From Clostridia bacterium (GTDB lineage: Bacteria; Bacillota; Clostridia; TANB77; CAG-508): a stretch of DNA of 5,603 nucleotides. The notes under the pieces are model-generated. The model searched no databases and was not told the DNA's origin. It saw only the letters and a list, made by a program, of their open reading frames with translations. Positions 1 through 5,603 of this stretch are shown here, piece after piece. The stretch lies in the NCBI GenBank assembly GCA_900753165.1, contig CAADYC010000095.1, forward strand, positions 1-5,603, read 5' to 3'. Numbering within the stretch: the first letter of the stretch is position 1; every line of letters starts with the position of its first letter. The position numbers and the translations under genes were made by a program.

Positions 1-18
1 TAAAAATGTGATAGAATA

Positions 19-48
19 TTAACATAAAAAGTATCAATATTTTATTAT
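19..48 (+). promoter_or_regulatory. Candidate promoter for the Clp-AAA/M41 gene
   Basis: TTAACA (19-24) and TATTAT (43-48) are each one base from consensus and separated by 18 bp. A competing extended -10, TGATAGAAT (9-17), would have its -35 outside the window. In such A+T-rich DNA either could be chance. Confidence 0.3.
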
Positions 49-61
49 TTAATAAAATATT
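36..61. repeat. AT-only inverted repeat in the leader of the protease gene
   Basis: AATATTTTATT (36-46) is the exact reverse complement of AATAAAATATT (51-61), with a 4-nt centre. It contains no G or C, so it would be a weak hairpin. It overlaps the candidate -10 and could be an operator, an RNA hairpin or simply composition. Confidence 0.35.
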
Positions 62-128
62 AATTTATGGCAAGATAATTTAATGAAAGGAGAAAAATAA
101 CAAGAAACTAACACAAATCTATCATTTT

Positions 129-135
129 AAGGAGG
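129..135 (+). promoter_or_regulatory. Ribosome binding site of the Clp-AAA/M41 gene
   Basis: AAGGAGG ends 8 nt before ATG 144 and fixes this start. A second SD-like AAAGGAG at 86-92 has no usable start codon after it. Confidence 0.85.
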
Positions 136-143
136 ATAACAAT

Positions 144-2147
144 ATGAGTGAAGAAAGCAGATTTGTAATTAAATTTAATGAAACAATGGAAAATTTATTT
201 TTGGATATGAAAAGTATCCAAAAGAAATATGGTTTTAAGCGGATTAATACAGTTATATTGTTGCAAAGTCTTTTAGAAGAAAAGGACAGCATCTTTTATG
301 ATTATCTGTGTGCTACTTCGGCAGGTCAAAATCCTTATAAAAAAATTATTCAAGATTGTTCTAAAGAATTGCATCGTCTTAAGGAAGAAGAAAAGGATAT
401 TGACAATACCGAAAAACATTTCACCATTGAAATTCCAAATGAAGAGTCAATTGAAGCCAATCTAACAAATGAGCTCTATGATGTTATAGCAAAAACGATT
501 CTTGATTTGGTAGAACTAAAGCAAAACGAGGAAGACAATGATGAAACAGCAGAAGATGAAAATAAAAATGTAATTATTGTTGATTCTGAATCTCTTTTGC
601 TGAGTTTTGCAGAAGATATGCCAAAAACACCATTAAATATTTTAAAAAATAATGGTGTGTATGTAACTGGACTTCTTGAATATTATGATTTTTTAGATGA
701 AATCTACGGAATTAACGAAGTGGAAAGTGCAGATGAAGAAGATGATACTAATTCAGAAAAAATTCCTAAAGTGCTTTCTGATTTTGTTACTATTCTTAGT
801 AGTAAATATAAAGGAGTACAGGAATGTGAAATTCTCGGAAGAGACAAAGAATGCACAGATACAATGAGAACACTGCAAAAAAGAGGTAAAAAGAATGTAA
901 TACTCGTTGGTGAAGCAGGTGTTGGAAAATCATCAATTGCTGAAAAAATTGCCTTTGATATTGCAAATGGTAATTGTCCTGATTCTTTAAAAAACAATAC
1001 TGTAATTCAGCTTAATGTCAATTCTTCAATAGCAGGAACAACCTATCGAGGAATGGCAGAAGAACGTTTTAAGCTCTTAATTGAATATCTTGAAAAACAT
1101 GAAAATGTAATTCTTTTTATTGACGAAATACATATGGCAATTGGAGCCGGTGAGGTTTCTTCCAAAGGAGAAAATGATATGTCAAATGCGCTTAAGCCAT
1201 TTCTCGCTAGTTCAAAAGCCAAAGTTATTGGAGCAACCACGGAAGAAGAATACGACAAAATTATTTCAAGAGATTCAGCCTTTAAAAGAAGGTTTAAGAA
1301 GGTTATTGTAAAAGAGCCAAAATCAAAGGAAGTATATCCAATGCTTAAAAATGCAATTAAAGCCCATGAAAAATTTCATGGAGTAACAATAAGCAAAGAA
1401 ATGGTTGAATATGCTGTATTGATTTCAGCTTGTTTCAATAACACCACCAGAAATCCAGATAGAACAAATGATTTAATTGATACTGCAATGGTAATTGCTA
1501 AAGAAAAAGGACTTAAAGAGGTTAATAGAGAATGTATCTTAGAAAATTTCGATATCAACTTCGAAAAGTATGAAAAAATGGATATTCATGCAAAAAAGTC
1601 AACAGCATACCATGAAGCAGGACATTATTTAGTTTGGAAATTATCATCAGATATTTTAAAAAATCAAAAAGGTATCGCCATATCTATTATGCCTGCTGAA
1701 GGCAATTTAGGTGTAACTGTTTATGATGACTTATCTGACGAGGTAACCATTTGCCAAAATCATGAATATTTCATTGCTTCCTTAGCTAGTACCTTAGGTG
1801 GAAGAATAGCTGAAGAGTTATATACTTCAGATATTAACTCAGGTGCAAGTGCAGACTTGGAATATGCTAATAAAAAAGCATACGACATTGTTTGCAATTA
1901 TGCAATGACAAGTGAAGATCACTATTCAACATACATTGAAGAAAATAATTATCATATGTTGAATGAAAAAACAATTAATACAATTAATCAAGAAAAAGCA
2001 GAACTCCTTAAAGAAGCCTATGGTTTTGCAAAAAATCTTCTCACGTCCAACAAAAACTTATTGGAAAAATTAGTTAATGTATTGTTAGAAAAAGGCATTT
2101 TGGATGAAAATGACCTTAATGAAATTTTCAATAATAATCAAATCTAA
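144..2147 (+). CDS. Soluble ATP-dependent zinc protease: Clp N-like domain + Clp D1-type AAA+ + FtsH-type M41 peptidase
   Basis: This protein probably unfolds substrates with an AAA+ ring and cleaves them in an attached metalloprotease chamber in the cytoplasm. Residues about 9-58 and 106-180 resemble the two helical repeats of Clp N-domains, weakly. Residues about 209-460 match a ClpA/B/C D1 module: the lead-in ILGRDKE (230-236), Walker A GEAGVGKSS (256-264, K262), a pore-loop-like TTYRG (Y301), Walker B VILFIDEIH (322-330, D327/E328), GATTEEEY, the arginine pair KRRF (R382/R383) and a sensor-2-like NPDRTNDLID. Residues about 480-660 match peptidase M41: HEAGH at 490-494 (zinc histidines, catalytic E491), GGRIAEE at 552-558, and SGASADLE with the likely third zinc ligand D571. 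FtsH instead has two N-terminal membrane segments and a different AAA clade; none are visible here. Two acidic linkers lie near 126-142 and 191-205. ATG 144 follows AAGGAGG by 8 nt, and in-frame stops lie at 81 and 84. The gene is alone between a leader and a terminator. Domain calls are firm for AAA and M41, moderate for the N-domain. Confidence 0.93.
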   Translation: MSEESRFVIKFNETMENLFLDMKSIQKKYGFKRINTVILLQSLLEEKDSIFYDYLCATSAGQNPYKKIIQDCSKELHRLKEEEKDIDNTEKHFTIEIPNEESIEANLTNELYDVIAKTILDLVELKQNEEDNDETAEDENKNVIIVDSESLLLSFAEDMPKTPLNILKNNGVYVTGLLEYYDFLDEIYGINEVESADEEDDTNSEKIPKVLSDFVTILSSKYKGVQECEILGRDKECTDTMRTLQKRGKKNVILVGEAGVGKSSIAEKIAFDIANGNCPDSLKNNTVIQLNVNSSIAGTTYRGMAEERFKLLIEYLEKHENVILFIDEIHMAIGAGEVSSKGENDMSNALKPFLASSKAKVIGATTEEEYDKIISRDSAFKRRFKKVIVKEPKSKEVYPMLKNAIKAHEKFHGVTISKEMVEYAVLISACFNNTTRNPDRTNDLIDTAMVIAKEKGLKEVNRECILENFDINFEKYEKMDIHAKKSTAYHEAGHYLVWKLSSDILKNQKGIAISIMPAEGNLGVTVYDDLSDEVTICQNHEYFIASLASTLGGRIAEELYTSDINSGASADLEYANKKAYDIVCNYAMTSEDHYSTYIEENNYHMLNEKTINTINQEKAELLKEAYGFAKNLLTSNKNLLEKLVNVLLEKGILDENDLNEIFNNNQI

Positions 2148-2167
2148 GTAAATTAAACTATTGCCAT

Positions 2168-2208
2168 AAGAAAGTACTGTTAACATTACAGTACTTTCTT
2201 TCTTTTTT
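2168..2208 (+). terminator. Rho-independent terminator of the Clp-AAA/M41 gene
   Basis: A perfect 13-bp stem pairs AAGAAAGTACTGT (2168-2180) with ACAGTACTTTCTT (2188-2200) around a 7-nt loop, and runs into TCTTTTTT. It starts 20 nt after the TAA of the protease gene and isolates that gene from the promoter that follows. Confidence 0.9.
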
Positions 2209-2216
2209 GATTTATA

Positions 2217-2247
2217 TTGACAAAATTTTCAAAAAATATGATATACT
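2217..2247 (+). promoter_or_regulatory. Sigma-A-type promoter for the EcsC-like operon
   Basis: A consensus -35 TTGACA (2217-2222) is followed by an extended -10, TG (2239-2240) plus TATACT (2242-2247). The spacer is 19 bp, longer than ideal, which the TG extension may compensate. Transcription would start near 2254, giving a leader of about 90 nt. Confidence 0.72.
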
Positions 2248-2284
2248 ATATTAAAAGTTCGTAGATTTTTATAATTATATTTAA

Positions 2285-2300
2285 AATATTCGCGAAAATT
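2285..2300. promoter_or_regulatory. CG-centred near-palindrome in the leader, possible operator
   Basis: AATATTCGCGAAAATT is symmetric about its central CGCG except for one mismatched pair, with a perfect 8-bp core TTCGCGAA (2289-2296). It lies about 30-45 nt downstream of the predicted transcription start in otherwise almost pure A+T. This placement suits a repressor site, but no binding protein can be named. Confidence 0.28.
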
Positions 2301-2344
2301 ACAAATACTATTATAGTAAAATAAAAAAAGGGGGAAAATCTTTT

Positions 2345-3259
2345 ATGGAAGAAAAAGAAGATTTTAAGAAAAAAACTAAAAAGATAGTGTCAAATATCAC
2401 ACAAAAGTCAAAAGATACTATCGGAACTGTACAACAAGGATTAACAAAAACTATGGACAAAAATGGTGATGGAAAAGTTGATATTGAGGACGTAATAATA
2501 ATAAGTCTAAGTATACCAGGTATCAGAATCAATAGAGCAGAATTTTTGCAAAAAGAATTACAAAGATATTGTACACAAGAAGAAATAAACAATGCAATAG
2601 AACATAATCCAACATATGCAAAAATTTCAAGTGAAATAATTGATAAAATAGCTGACCAAGTAATAAAATATGAAAGAAATTGTGTTTCTGGAATTTCTAC
2701 AGCATTAAGTATGCCTGGTGGATTGGCAATGGCTGCAACAATTCCAACAGACATAGCACAGTATTATGGATATATGTTAAGAGCAACTCAAAAATTAATG
2801 TATTTGTACAGCTTTCCAGAAATTGATACAAGTGAAAAAAATGGTGTATTTGATTCTGAAACAGTAAATACACTAACAATTTGCCTTGGAGTTATGTATG
2901 GAGTTGCAGGAGCAAACAATGCATTAAAAGCTATGGCAACAGGACTTGCTAACGGAATAAGTAAAAAAATAATGAGTACCGCTCTTACAAAAGGTACACT
3001 ATATCCAATAGTAAAAAATATTGCCAAATGGTTTGGCGTAAAAATGACAAAAAAAATGTTAGTAGGCATAGTACAAAAATCAGTACCAATTATAGGAGGT
3101 GTAGTAGGTGGTAGCATAACATTTGCCACATTCAAACCATGCTGTGACAAGTTAAAAAAATCACTACAAAATACATCATTAAGTAATCCTAACTATATCC
3201 CATCAAAAGATGAAGATATTATTATTATTGATAACACAGATATCATAAAATCCAATTAA
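2345..3259 (+). CDS. EcsC-like protein with N-terminal EF-hand calcium loop
   Basis: The central part (about 100-265) resembles the EcsC family, a poorly understood group named after the third gene of the Bacillus ecs locus. The most telling stretch is the motif around ATIPTDIAQYYGYMLRATQK (131-150), followed by LMYLYSFPEID. A glycine-rich hydrophobic segment, GGVVGG (251-256), lies near the C-terminus before FKPCCDKLK and could associate with the membrane. Near the N-terminus, DKNGDGKVDIED (38-49) has Asp/Asn at EF-hand positions 1, 3, 5, 9 and 12 with Gly at 6, so calcium binding is likely; only one such loop is seen. The first 30 residues are highly charged and there is no signal peptide. 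The tail is acidic. ATG 2345 follows AGGGGG by about 10 nt. The gene is the first of a likely operon with the membrane protein 38 nt downstream. The biochemical role is unknown; the family assignment is by motif recall and moderately sure. Confidence 0.8.
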   Translation: MEEKEDFKKKTKKIVSNITQKSKDTIGTVQQGLTKTMDKNGDGKVDIEDVIIISLSIPGIRINRAEFLQKELQRYCTQEEINNAIEHNPTYAKISSEIIDKIADQVIKYERNCVSGISTALSMPGGLAMAATIPTDIAQYYGYMLRATQKLMYLYSFPEIDTSEKNGVFDSETVNTLTICLGVMYGVAGANNALKAMATGLANGISKKIMSTALTKGTLYPIVKNIAKWFGVKMTKKMLVGIVQKSVPIIGGVVGGSITFATFKPCCDKLKKSLQNTSLSNPNYIPSKDEDIIIIDNTDIIKSN

Positions 3260-3297
3260 TACATAAAATATATAAAAAAATATAAGGAGATATAAAC

Positions 3298-4131
3298 ATG
3301 GAAAGAAATATAATTTTAAAGAAAACTGTTGGTGCTATAGTTTTATTAATAATAGCACTAACATCAATATTTGCAATTTCACCAGTAGCAAGTTCAGCAA
3401 AATTTCACGCAAAAACAATTAAATCATTAGACGACAAAAAAGTTACAGTAATGAAAATAACCGCAGGAACAGCTGGCACAGCCACTGTTCTTGCTGCAAT
3501 CCCAAGTGATGCAACAACACCTTTAGCTAATCAAATTTTAAAGTTAAGTTCATATTTATTAATAGTAATTGGAACAATATTTTTAGAAAAAATTTTATTA
3601 AGTTTAACAGGATATGCAGCTTTTTCATTTTTAATACCTATAGCTTGTTTATCATATGGAATTTATTTATTTACAAAAAAAGATTTTTTAAAAAACTTAG
3701 CTATCAAATTGAGTATATTTGGAATAATTATCTACATGGTAGTTCCTGTTAGTGTACAAGTTAGTAATCTAATAGAAAATACATACAAACAAACACTTGA
3801 AGAAGCTCAAAATGTAGAAACTATATCAAGTGAAGATGTTTCAAGTCAGGAAGATAGCGAAAATAGCAAAAACGAAGGCTGGAGTGGAGTAATTTCAAAA
3901 TTTAAAGATAATGTATCTAATGGAGTTTCAAAAGTTTTAGAAAAAGGAAAAAGTATATTGAGTAATATTATTGATGCTATTGCAGTATTAATAATTACAT
4001 CATGCGTAATTCCTATTCTTGTATTGGTATTCTTTGTATGGATAGTCAAGATTATTTTTGGTATTAATATTAAAATTCCAAATAATAAAAAAGTAAAAGT
4101 AAATGAAGAAAAAATTAAAGAAAATAATTAA
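3298..4131 (+). CDS. Unnamed multi-pass membrane protein, partner gene of the EcsC-like protein
   Basis: I do not recognise a named family. The 277-residue protein has an N-terminal hydrophobic segment (about 10-30) ending in ISPVASSAKFHA, which may be a cleavable signal peptide or an uncleaved anchor. Further membrane segments are at about 83-102, 106-125, 135-155 and a long one at 226-255. Between the fourth and fifth lies a hydrophilic, Ser/Glu-rich loop (about 160-222) containing a possible amphipathic helix (KFKDNVSNGVSKVLEKGKS). The C-terminus is strongly basic (KIPNNKKVKVNEEKIK), suggesting a cytoplasmic end. The stretch ATTPLANQILKLSSYLLIVI (72-91) looks like a conserved family signature, but I can assign no activity to it. 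ATG 3298 follows AAGGAG by 8 nt. The short 38-nt gap from the EcsC-like gene, with no promoter or terminator in it, argues for co-transcription and a shared membrane-linked role; that is inference. Confidence 0.82.
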   Translation: MERNIILKKTVGAIVLLIIALTSIFAISPVASSAKFHAKTIKSLDDKKVTVMKITAGTAGTATVLAAIPSDATTPLANQILKLSSYLLIVIGTIFLEKILLSLTGYAAFSFLIPIACLSYGIYLFTKKDFLKNLAIKLSIFGIIIYMVVPVSVQVSNLIENTYKQTLEEAQNVETISSEDVSSQEDSENSKNEGWSGVISKFKDNVSNGVSKVLEKGKSILSNIIDAIAVLIITSCVIPILVLVFFVWIVKIIFGINIKIPNNKKVKVNEEKIKENN

Positions 4132-4193
4132 TATCAAAATTATATAGGAATAAAAAATGGCAGACAATAAAAAATAGTAATTTTTTGTTATGA

Positions 4194-4535
4194 TTGGAGG
4201 AATTTAAAATTAGAAAAATATGGAAGGAAATAACAATATTATTGATACAGTTATTTATGTTTTACATTTTTCCTTTATTTGCAGGACCAACAGATATAAT
4301 GGGAATGGTATTCTTAATTTTGGTATCAACTTTTATACTTGCTATAATATTTGCTAGTATTTCAAAGGAAAAATGGAAATATATCTATCCAATAATTATA
4401 TCTATATTGTTTATACCATCAATGTTCATTTATTATAATAGTTCAGCTTTAATTCACGCAGTTTGGTATTTGGTTGATTCTGGTATTGGCTTTTTAATAG
4501 GTTTAATTATTTATAAAATAACTAATAAAAAGTAA
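4194..4535 (+). CDS. Small four-TM membrane protein, unknown function; start codon uncertain
   Basis: The up to 113-residue product is almost entirely hydrophobic, with four likely membrane helices at about 11-30, 34-55, 61-80 and 86-107, short loops containing GPTDIMGM (31-38) and NSSALIHAVWYLVDSG (82-97), and a basic C-terminus (YKITNKK). The pattern is that of a conserved small integral membrane protein; no function can be assigned. The start is odd. TTG 4194 is the first codon after an in-frame TGA (4191-4193), but it overlaps the GGAGG at 4196-4200, which therefore cannot serve it. The codon with ideal spacing from that GGAGG is ATT 4209. The first in-frame ATG is at 4257 and would remove much of the first helix. 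The reading frame is well supported by its hydrophobic periodicity, the exact 5' end is not. It lies 62 nt after the preceding membrane-protein gene. Confidence 0.68.
   Translation: MEEFKIRKIWKEITILLIQLFMFYIFPLFAGPTDIMGMVFLILVSTFILAIIFASISKEKWKYIYPIIISILFIPSMFIYYNSSALIHAVWYLVDSGIGFLIGLIIYKITNKK
4196..4200 (+). promoter_or_regulatory. SD sequence lacking a standard start codon at the expected distance
   Basis: GGAGG is the only good SD before the four-TM gene. Eight bases downstream, in frame, stands ATT (4209-4211) rather than ATG, GTG or TTG, so translation may use a rare ATT start or the start was altered. Confidence 0.5.
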
Positions 4536-4568
4536 TACAAATTATATGTATAAGGAGATTTAAAAGTT

Positions 4569-4757
4569 ATGAATAAAGAAAAATTGATATCACAAATATT
4601 TTCAATATTAAGTCTTGTATTTGCAATTTTAACTTTGGTTGGTGGATATTGGGTAATTACTCATAAATTAGATAATGCTGGATATTCAGTTATACCAATG
4701 TTATTTACACTAATATTTAGTACATTATATAAGAATAGTAAAAAAGATAAAGAGTAA
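4569..4757 (+). CDS. Small two-TM membrane protein, unknown function
   Basis: This 62-residue product has two predicted membrane helices, about 8-31 (ending GGYWVI) and 37-55, joined by a short loop THKLDNAG, with a highly basic tail (YKNSKKDKE) expected on the cytoplasmic side. It has a good AAGGAG at 4552-4557, 11 nt before ATG 4569, and sits 33 nt after the four-TM gene, so the two are probably translated from one message. I recognise no family. The size and topology would also fit a small holin-like or type I toxin-like peptide, but there is no lytic neighbour or antisense RNA signal to support either reading. Confidence 0.65.
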   Translation: MNKEKLISQIFSILSLVFAILTLVGGYWVITHKLDNAGYSVIPMLFTLIFSTLYKNSKKDKE

Positions 4758-4826
4758 TATAAATTACAATTTAGTAATTAGTTAGAAAAATAGTAAGTTA
4801 TTGAGGAGATAAATTTATAAAGAAAT

Positions 4827-4831
4827 GGAGG
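4827..4831 (+). promoter_or_regulatory. SD sequence that favours a TTG start for the NUDIX gene
   Basis: GGAGG sits 9 nt before TTG 4841 and 15 nt before the in-frame ATG 4847, so TTG is the better-placed start. It also overlaps the ATG of a 10-codon upstream frame. Confidence 0.6.
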
Positions 4832-4840
4832 TAGAATATC

Positions 4841-5377
4841 TTGTGTATGTTAATTAAAATAACAGATGAAGATATAGGAGAAGTATCTAAAGATATGAAT
4901 AATCCTAGATTAAGATTAGGTGCTAGAGGAATAGTAATAAGAGAAGATGGTAAAATTGCAATATTCAATAAAAGTAATAAAAATGAATATAAATTACCAG
5001 GTGGTGGAATAGAAGATGATGAGAATCCAGAAGAAGCTTTTAAAAGAGAAGTATTAGAAGAAACTGGTTGCAAAGTTGAAATAATAAATAAATTGGGCAC
5101 TACAGAGGAATATAAAACATTAGATAATTTTAAACAAATTTCTTATATTTTTGTAGGAAAAGTTGTAGAAGATACAAAACAATTAAATGTAACACAGAAA
5201 GAAAAAGATGAGGGAGCAAAATTAATATGGGAAACACCTGAAAATGCGTTGAAAGTTATAACCGAATCATATGATAAATTGGTTGCTTCAAAATACGAAT
5301 CAGTATATCATACAAGATTTATTGTTATAAGAGATAGAAAGATATTAGAATATTATATGAAATATTCTCAAGATTAA
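4841..5377 (+). CDS. NUDIX hydrolase
   Basis: The protein hydrolyses a nucleoside diphosphate linked to another group; the substrate cannot be told from sequence. The NUDIX box is complete at residues 55-77: G55-x5-E61-x7-R69-E70-V71-x-E73-E74-x-G76-C77, with the metal-binding glutamates E70, E73 and E74 present, preceded by the usual KLPGG. The fold spans about 27-155: GARGIVIREDGKIAIF forms the first strands and LGTTEEY and ISYIFVGKVV the later ones. A C-terminal extension (about 140-178) resembles that of small cytosolic NUDIX proteins. No membrane segment is present. TTG 4841 is preferred because GGAGG (4827-4831) ends 9 nt upstream; the alternative in-frame ATG 4847 would be 15 nt away and would drop only two residues. 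A hairpin terminator follows the stop by about 30 nt. Confidence 0.92.
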   Translation: MCMLIKITDEDIGEVSKDMNNPRLRLGARGIVIREDGKIAIFNKSNKNEYKLPGGGIEDDENPEEAFKREVLEETGCKVEIINKLGTTEEYKTLDNFKQISYIFVGKVVEDTKQLNVTQKEKDEGAKLIWETPENALKVITESYDKLVASKYESVYHTRFIVIRDRKILEYYMKYSQD

Positions 5378-5409
5378 ATTACAAGTTATCACACAAATTA
5401 TAACAATTC

Positions 5410-5467
5410 AACTAATCGTTGATAAAGAAAAATACCCCACTCAACGATTAGTTTGTGTACTTTTTTT
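5410..5467 (+). terminator. Hairpin terminator after the NUDIX gene
   Basis: A perfect 13-bp stem pairs AACTAATCGTTGA (5410-5422) with TCAACGATTAGTT (5441-5453) around an 18-nt loop ending in CCCCAC. A T7 run follows at 5461-5467. Seven bases separate stem and T run, which is longer than usual; an outer ACACA (5391-5395)/TGTGT (5454-5458) pairing could close most of that gap across a left-side bulge. Confidence 0.65.
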
Positions 5468-5506
5468 AGATAATAATTTACACTTAAATTGAAGGAGGTA
5501 AAAAAT

Positions 5507-5603
5507 ATGAATCAGATTAAAATAGGAAAATTTATAGCTGAATGTAGAAAAAAGAATAATTTAACTCAAATGCAACTTGCAGAGAAATTAAACATTACAG
5601 ATA
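5507..5603 (+). CDS. XRE/Cro-CI-type helix-turn-helix regulator, N-terminal part (runs off the window)
   Basis: Only the first 32 codons are present, and the gene continues beyond the window. The start, MNQIKIGKFIAECRKKNNLT, followed by QMQLAEKLNITD, is the typical beginning of the HTH_3 (XRE family) DNA-binding domain: helix 1 with IAECRKKNNLTQ, then helix 2 MQLAEKL and the turn NITD before the recognition helix. Proteins with this beginning are common in Clostridia and often carry a C-terminal membrane or sensor region, but that part is not visible. ATG 5507 has an excellent AAGGAGG (5492-5498) 8 nt upstream. It lies after a terminator hairpin, so it probably has its own transcription start, although no convincing promoter was found in the short gap. 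Confidence 0.88.
   Translation, partial: MNQIKIGKFIAECRKKNNLTQMQLAEKLNITD

Noticed and set aside
704..997. Reverse-strand open frame of 97 codons inside the protease gene
   Set aside because: It is a shadow of the + strand gene, over a region whose + frame carries the Walker A lead-in; no SD and no recognisable protein.
2311..3150. Reverse-strand open frames of up to 147 codons across the EcsC-like gene
   Set aside because: The + frame has the SD, promoter, EF-hand and family motifs; the reverse frames are hydrophobic by-products of A+T-rich coding DNA.
4157..4177. Six-codon frame MADNKK after the membrane-protein gene
   Set aside because: It is too short and has only a weak GGA upstream; nothing supports translation.
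4166..4189. Hairpin between the five-TM and four-TM genes as a terminator
   Set aside because: The stem is entirely A-T pairs plus one G-T, with no GC content and no T run after it, so it would not be stable enough.
4569..4757. Two-TM protein as a holin or type I toxin
   Set aside because: There is no endolysin, phage gene or antisense RNA promoter nearby; size and topology alone are not enough.
5403..5458. Possible integron attC site, because ATTCAAC (5406-5412) fits RYYYAAC and a dyad follows
   Set aside because: No matching GTTRRRY box is found at the other end of the dyad and no integrase is in the window; a terminator explains the hairpin and T run better.

Overview
The window reads as chromosome of a low-GC, Gram-positive-type bacterium, most likely a Clostridia or related Firmicutes lineage. 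The support is the strong A+T bias, purine-rich GGAGG/AAGGAG ribosome binding sites before nearly every gene, exclusive use of TAA stops among the complete genes, sigma-A-like promoter boxes and hairpin-plus-T-run terminators. All genes lie on the + strand. No rRNA, tRNA, CRISPR array, transposase or integrase was seen.

Region 1 (1-2208) is a self-contained unit: an AT-rich leader, one 667-codon gene, and a clean 13-bp intrinsic terminator. The protein is the highlight of the window. Its N-terminal part resembles a Clp N-domain, its centre is a Clp-type (ClpA/B/C D1-like) AAA+ module with intact Walker A, Walker B, pore loop and arginine pair, and its C-terminus is an FtsH-type M41 zinc peptidase with an intact HEAGH and the distal aspartate ligand. 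No transmembrane segment is visible. It therefore looks like a soluble, single-chain ATP-dependent protease that joins a Clp-type unfoldase to an FtsH-type proteolytic chamber, an architecture unlike either canonical ClpAP/ClpCP or FtsH.

Region 2 (2217-4131) begins with a good promoter (TTGACA, extended -10 TGATATACT) and a leader of about 90 nt carrying a CG-centred near-palindrome. It encodes two genes 38 nt apart: an EcsC-like protein with a textbook EF-hand calcium loop near its N-terminus, and an unnamed membrane protein with about five hydrophobic segments. Their spacing suggests co-transcription and perhaps joint action at the membrane.

Region 3 (4132-5467) holds two small membrane proteins of unknown function and a NUDIX hydrolase, each with its own ribosome binding site. 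No convincing separate promoters were seen, so these may be read through from region 2. The first small gene lacks a normal start codon after its SD, and the NUDIX gene appears to start at TTG. A 13-bp hairpin followed by T7 closes the region. Region 4 (5468-5603) is the beginning of an XRE/Cro-type helix-turn-helix regulator that is cut by the window end.

The only clearly novel candidate is the Clp-AAA/M41 fusion. The rest are plausible but ordinary accessory or housekeeping genes, some of unknown function.
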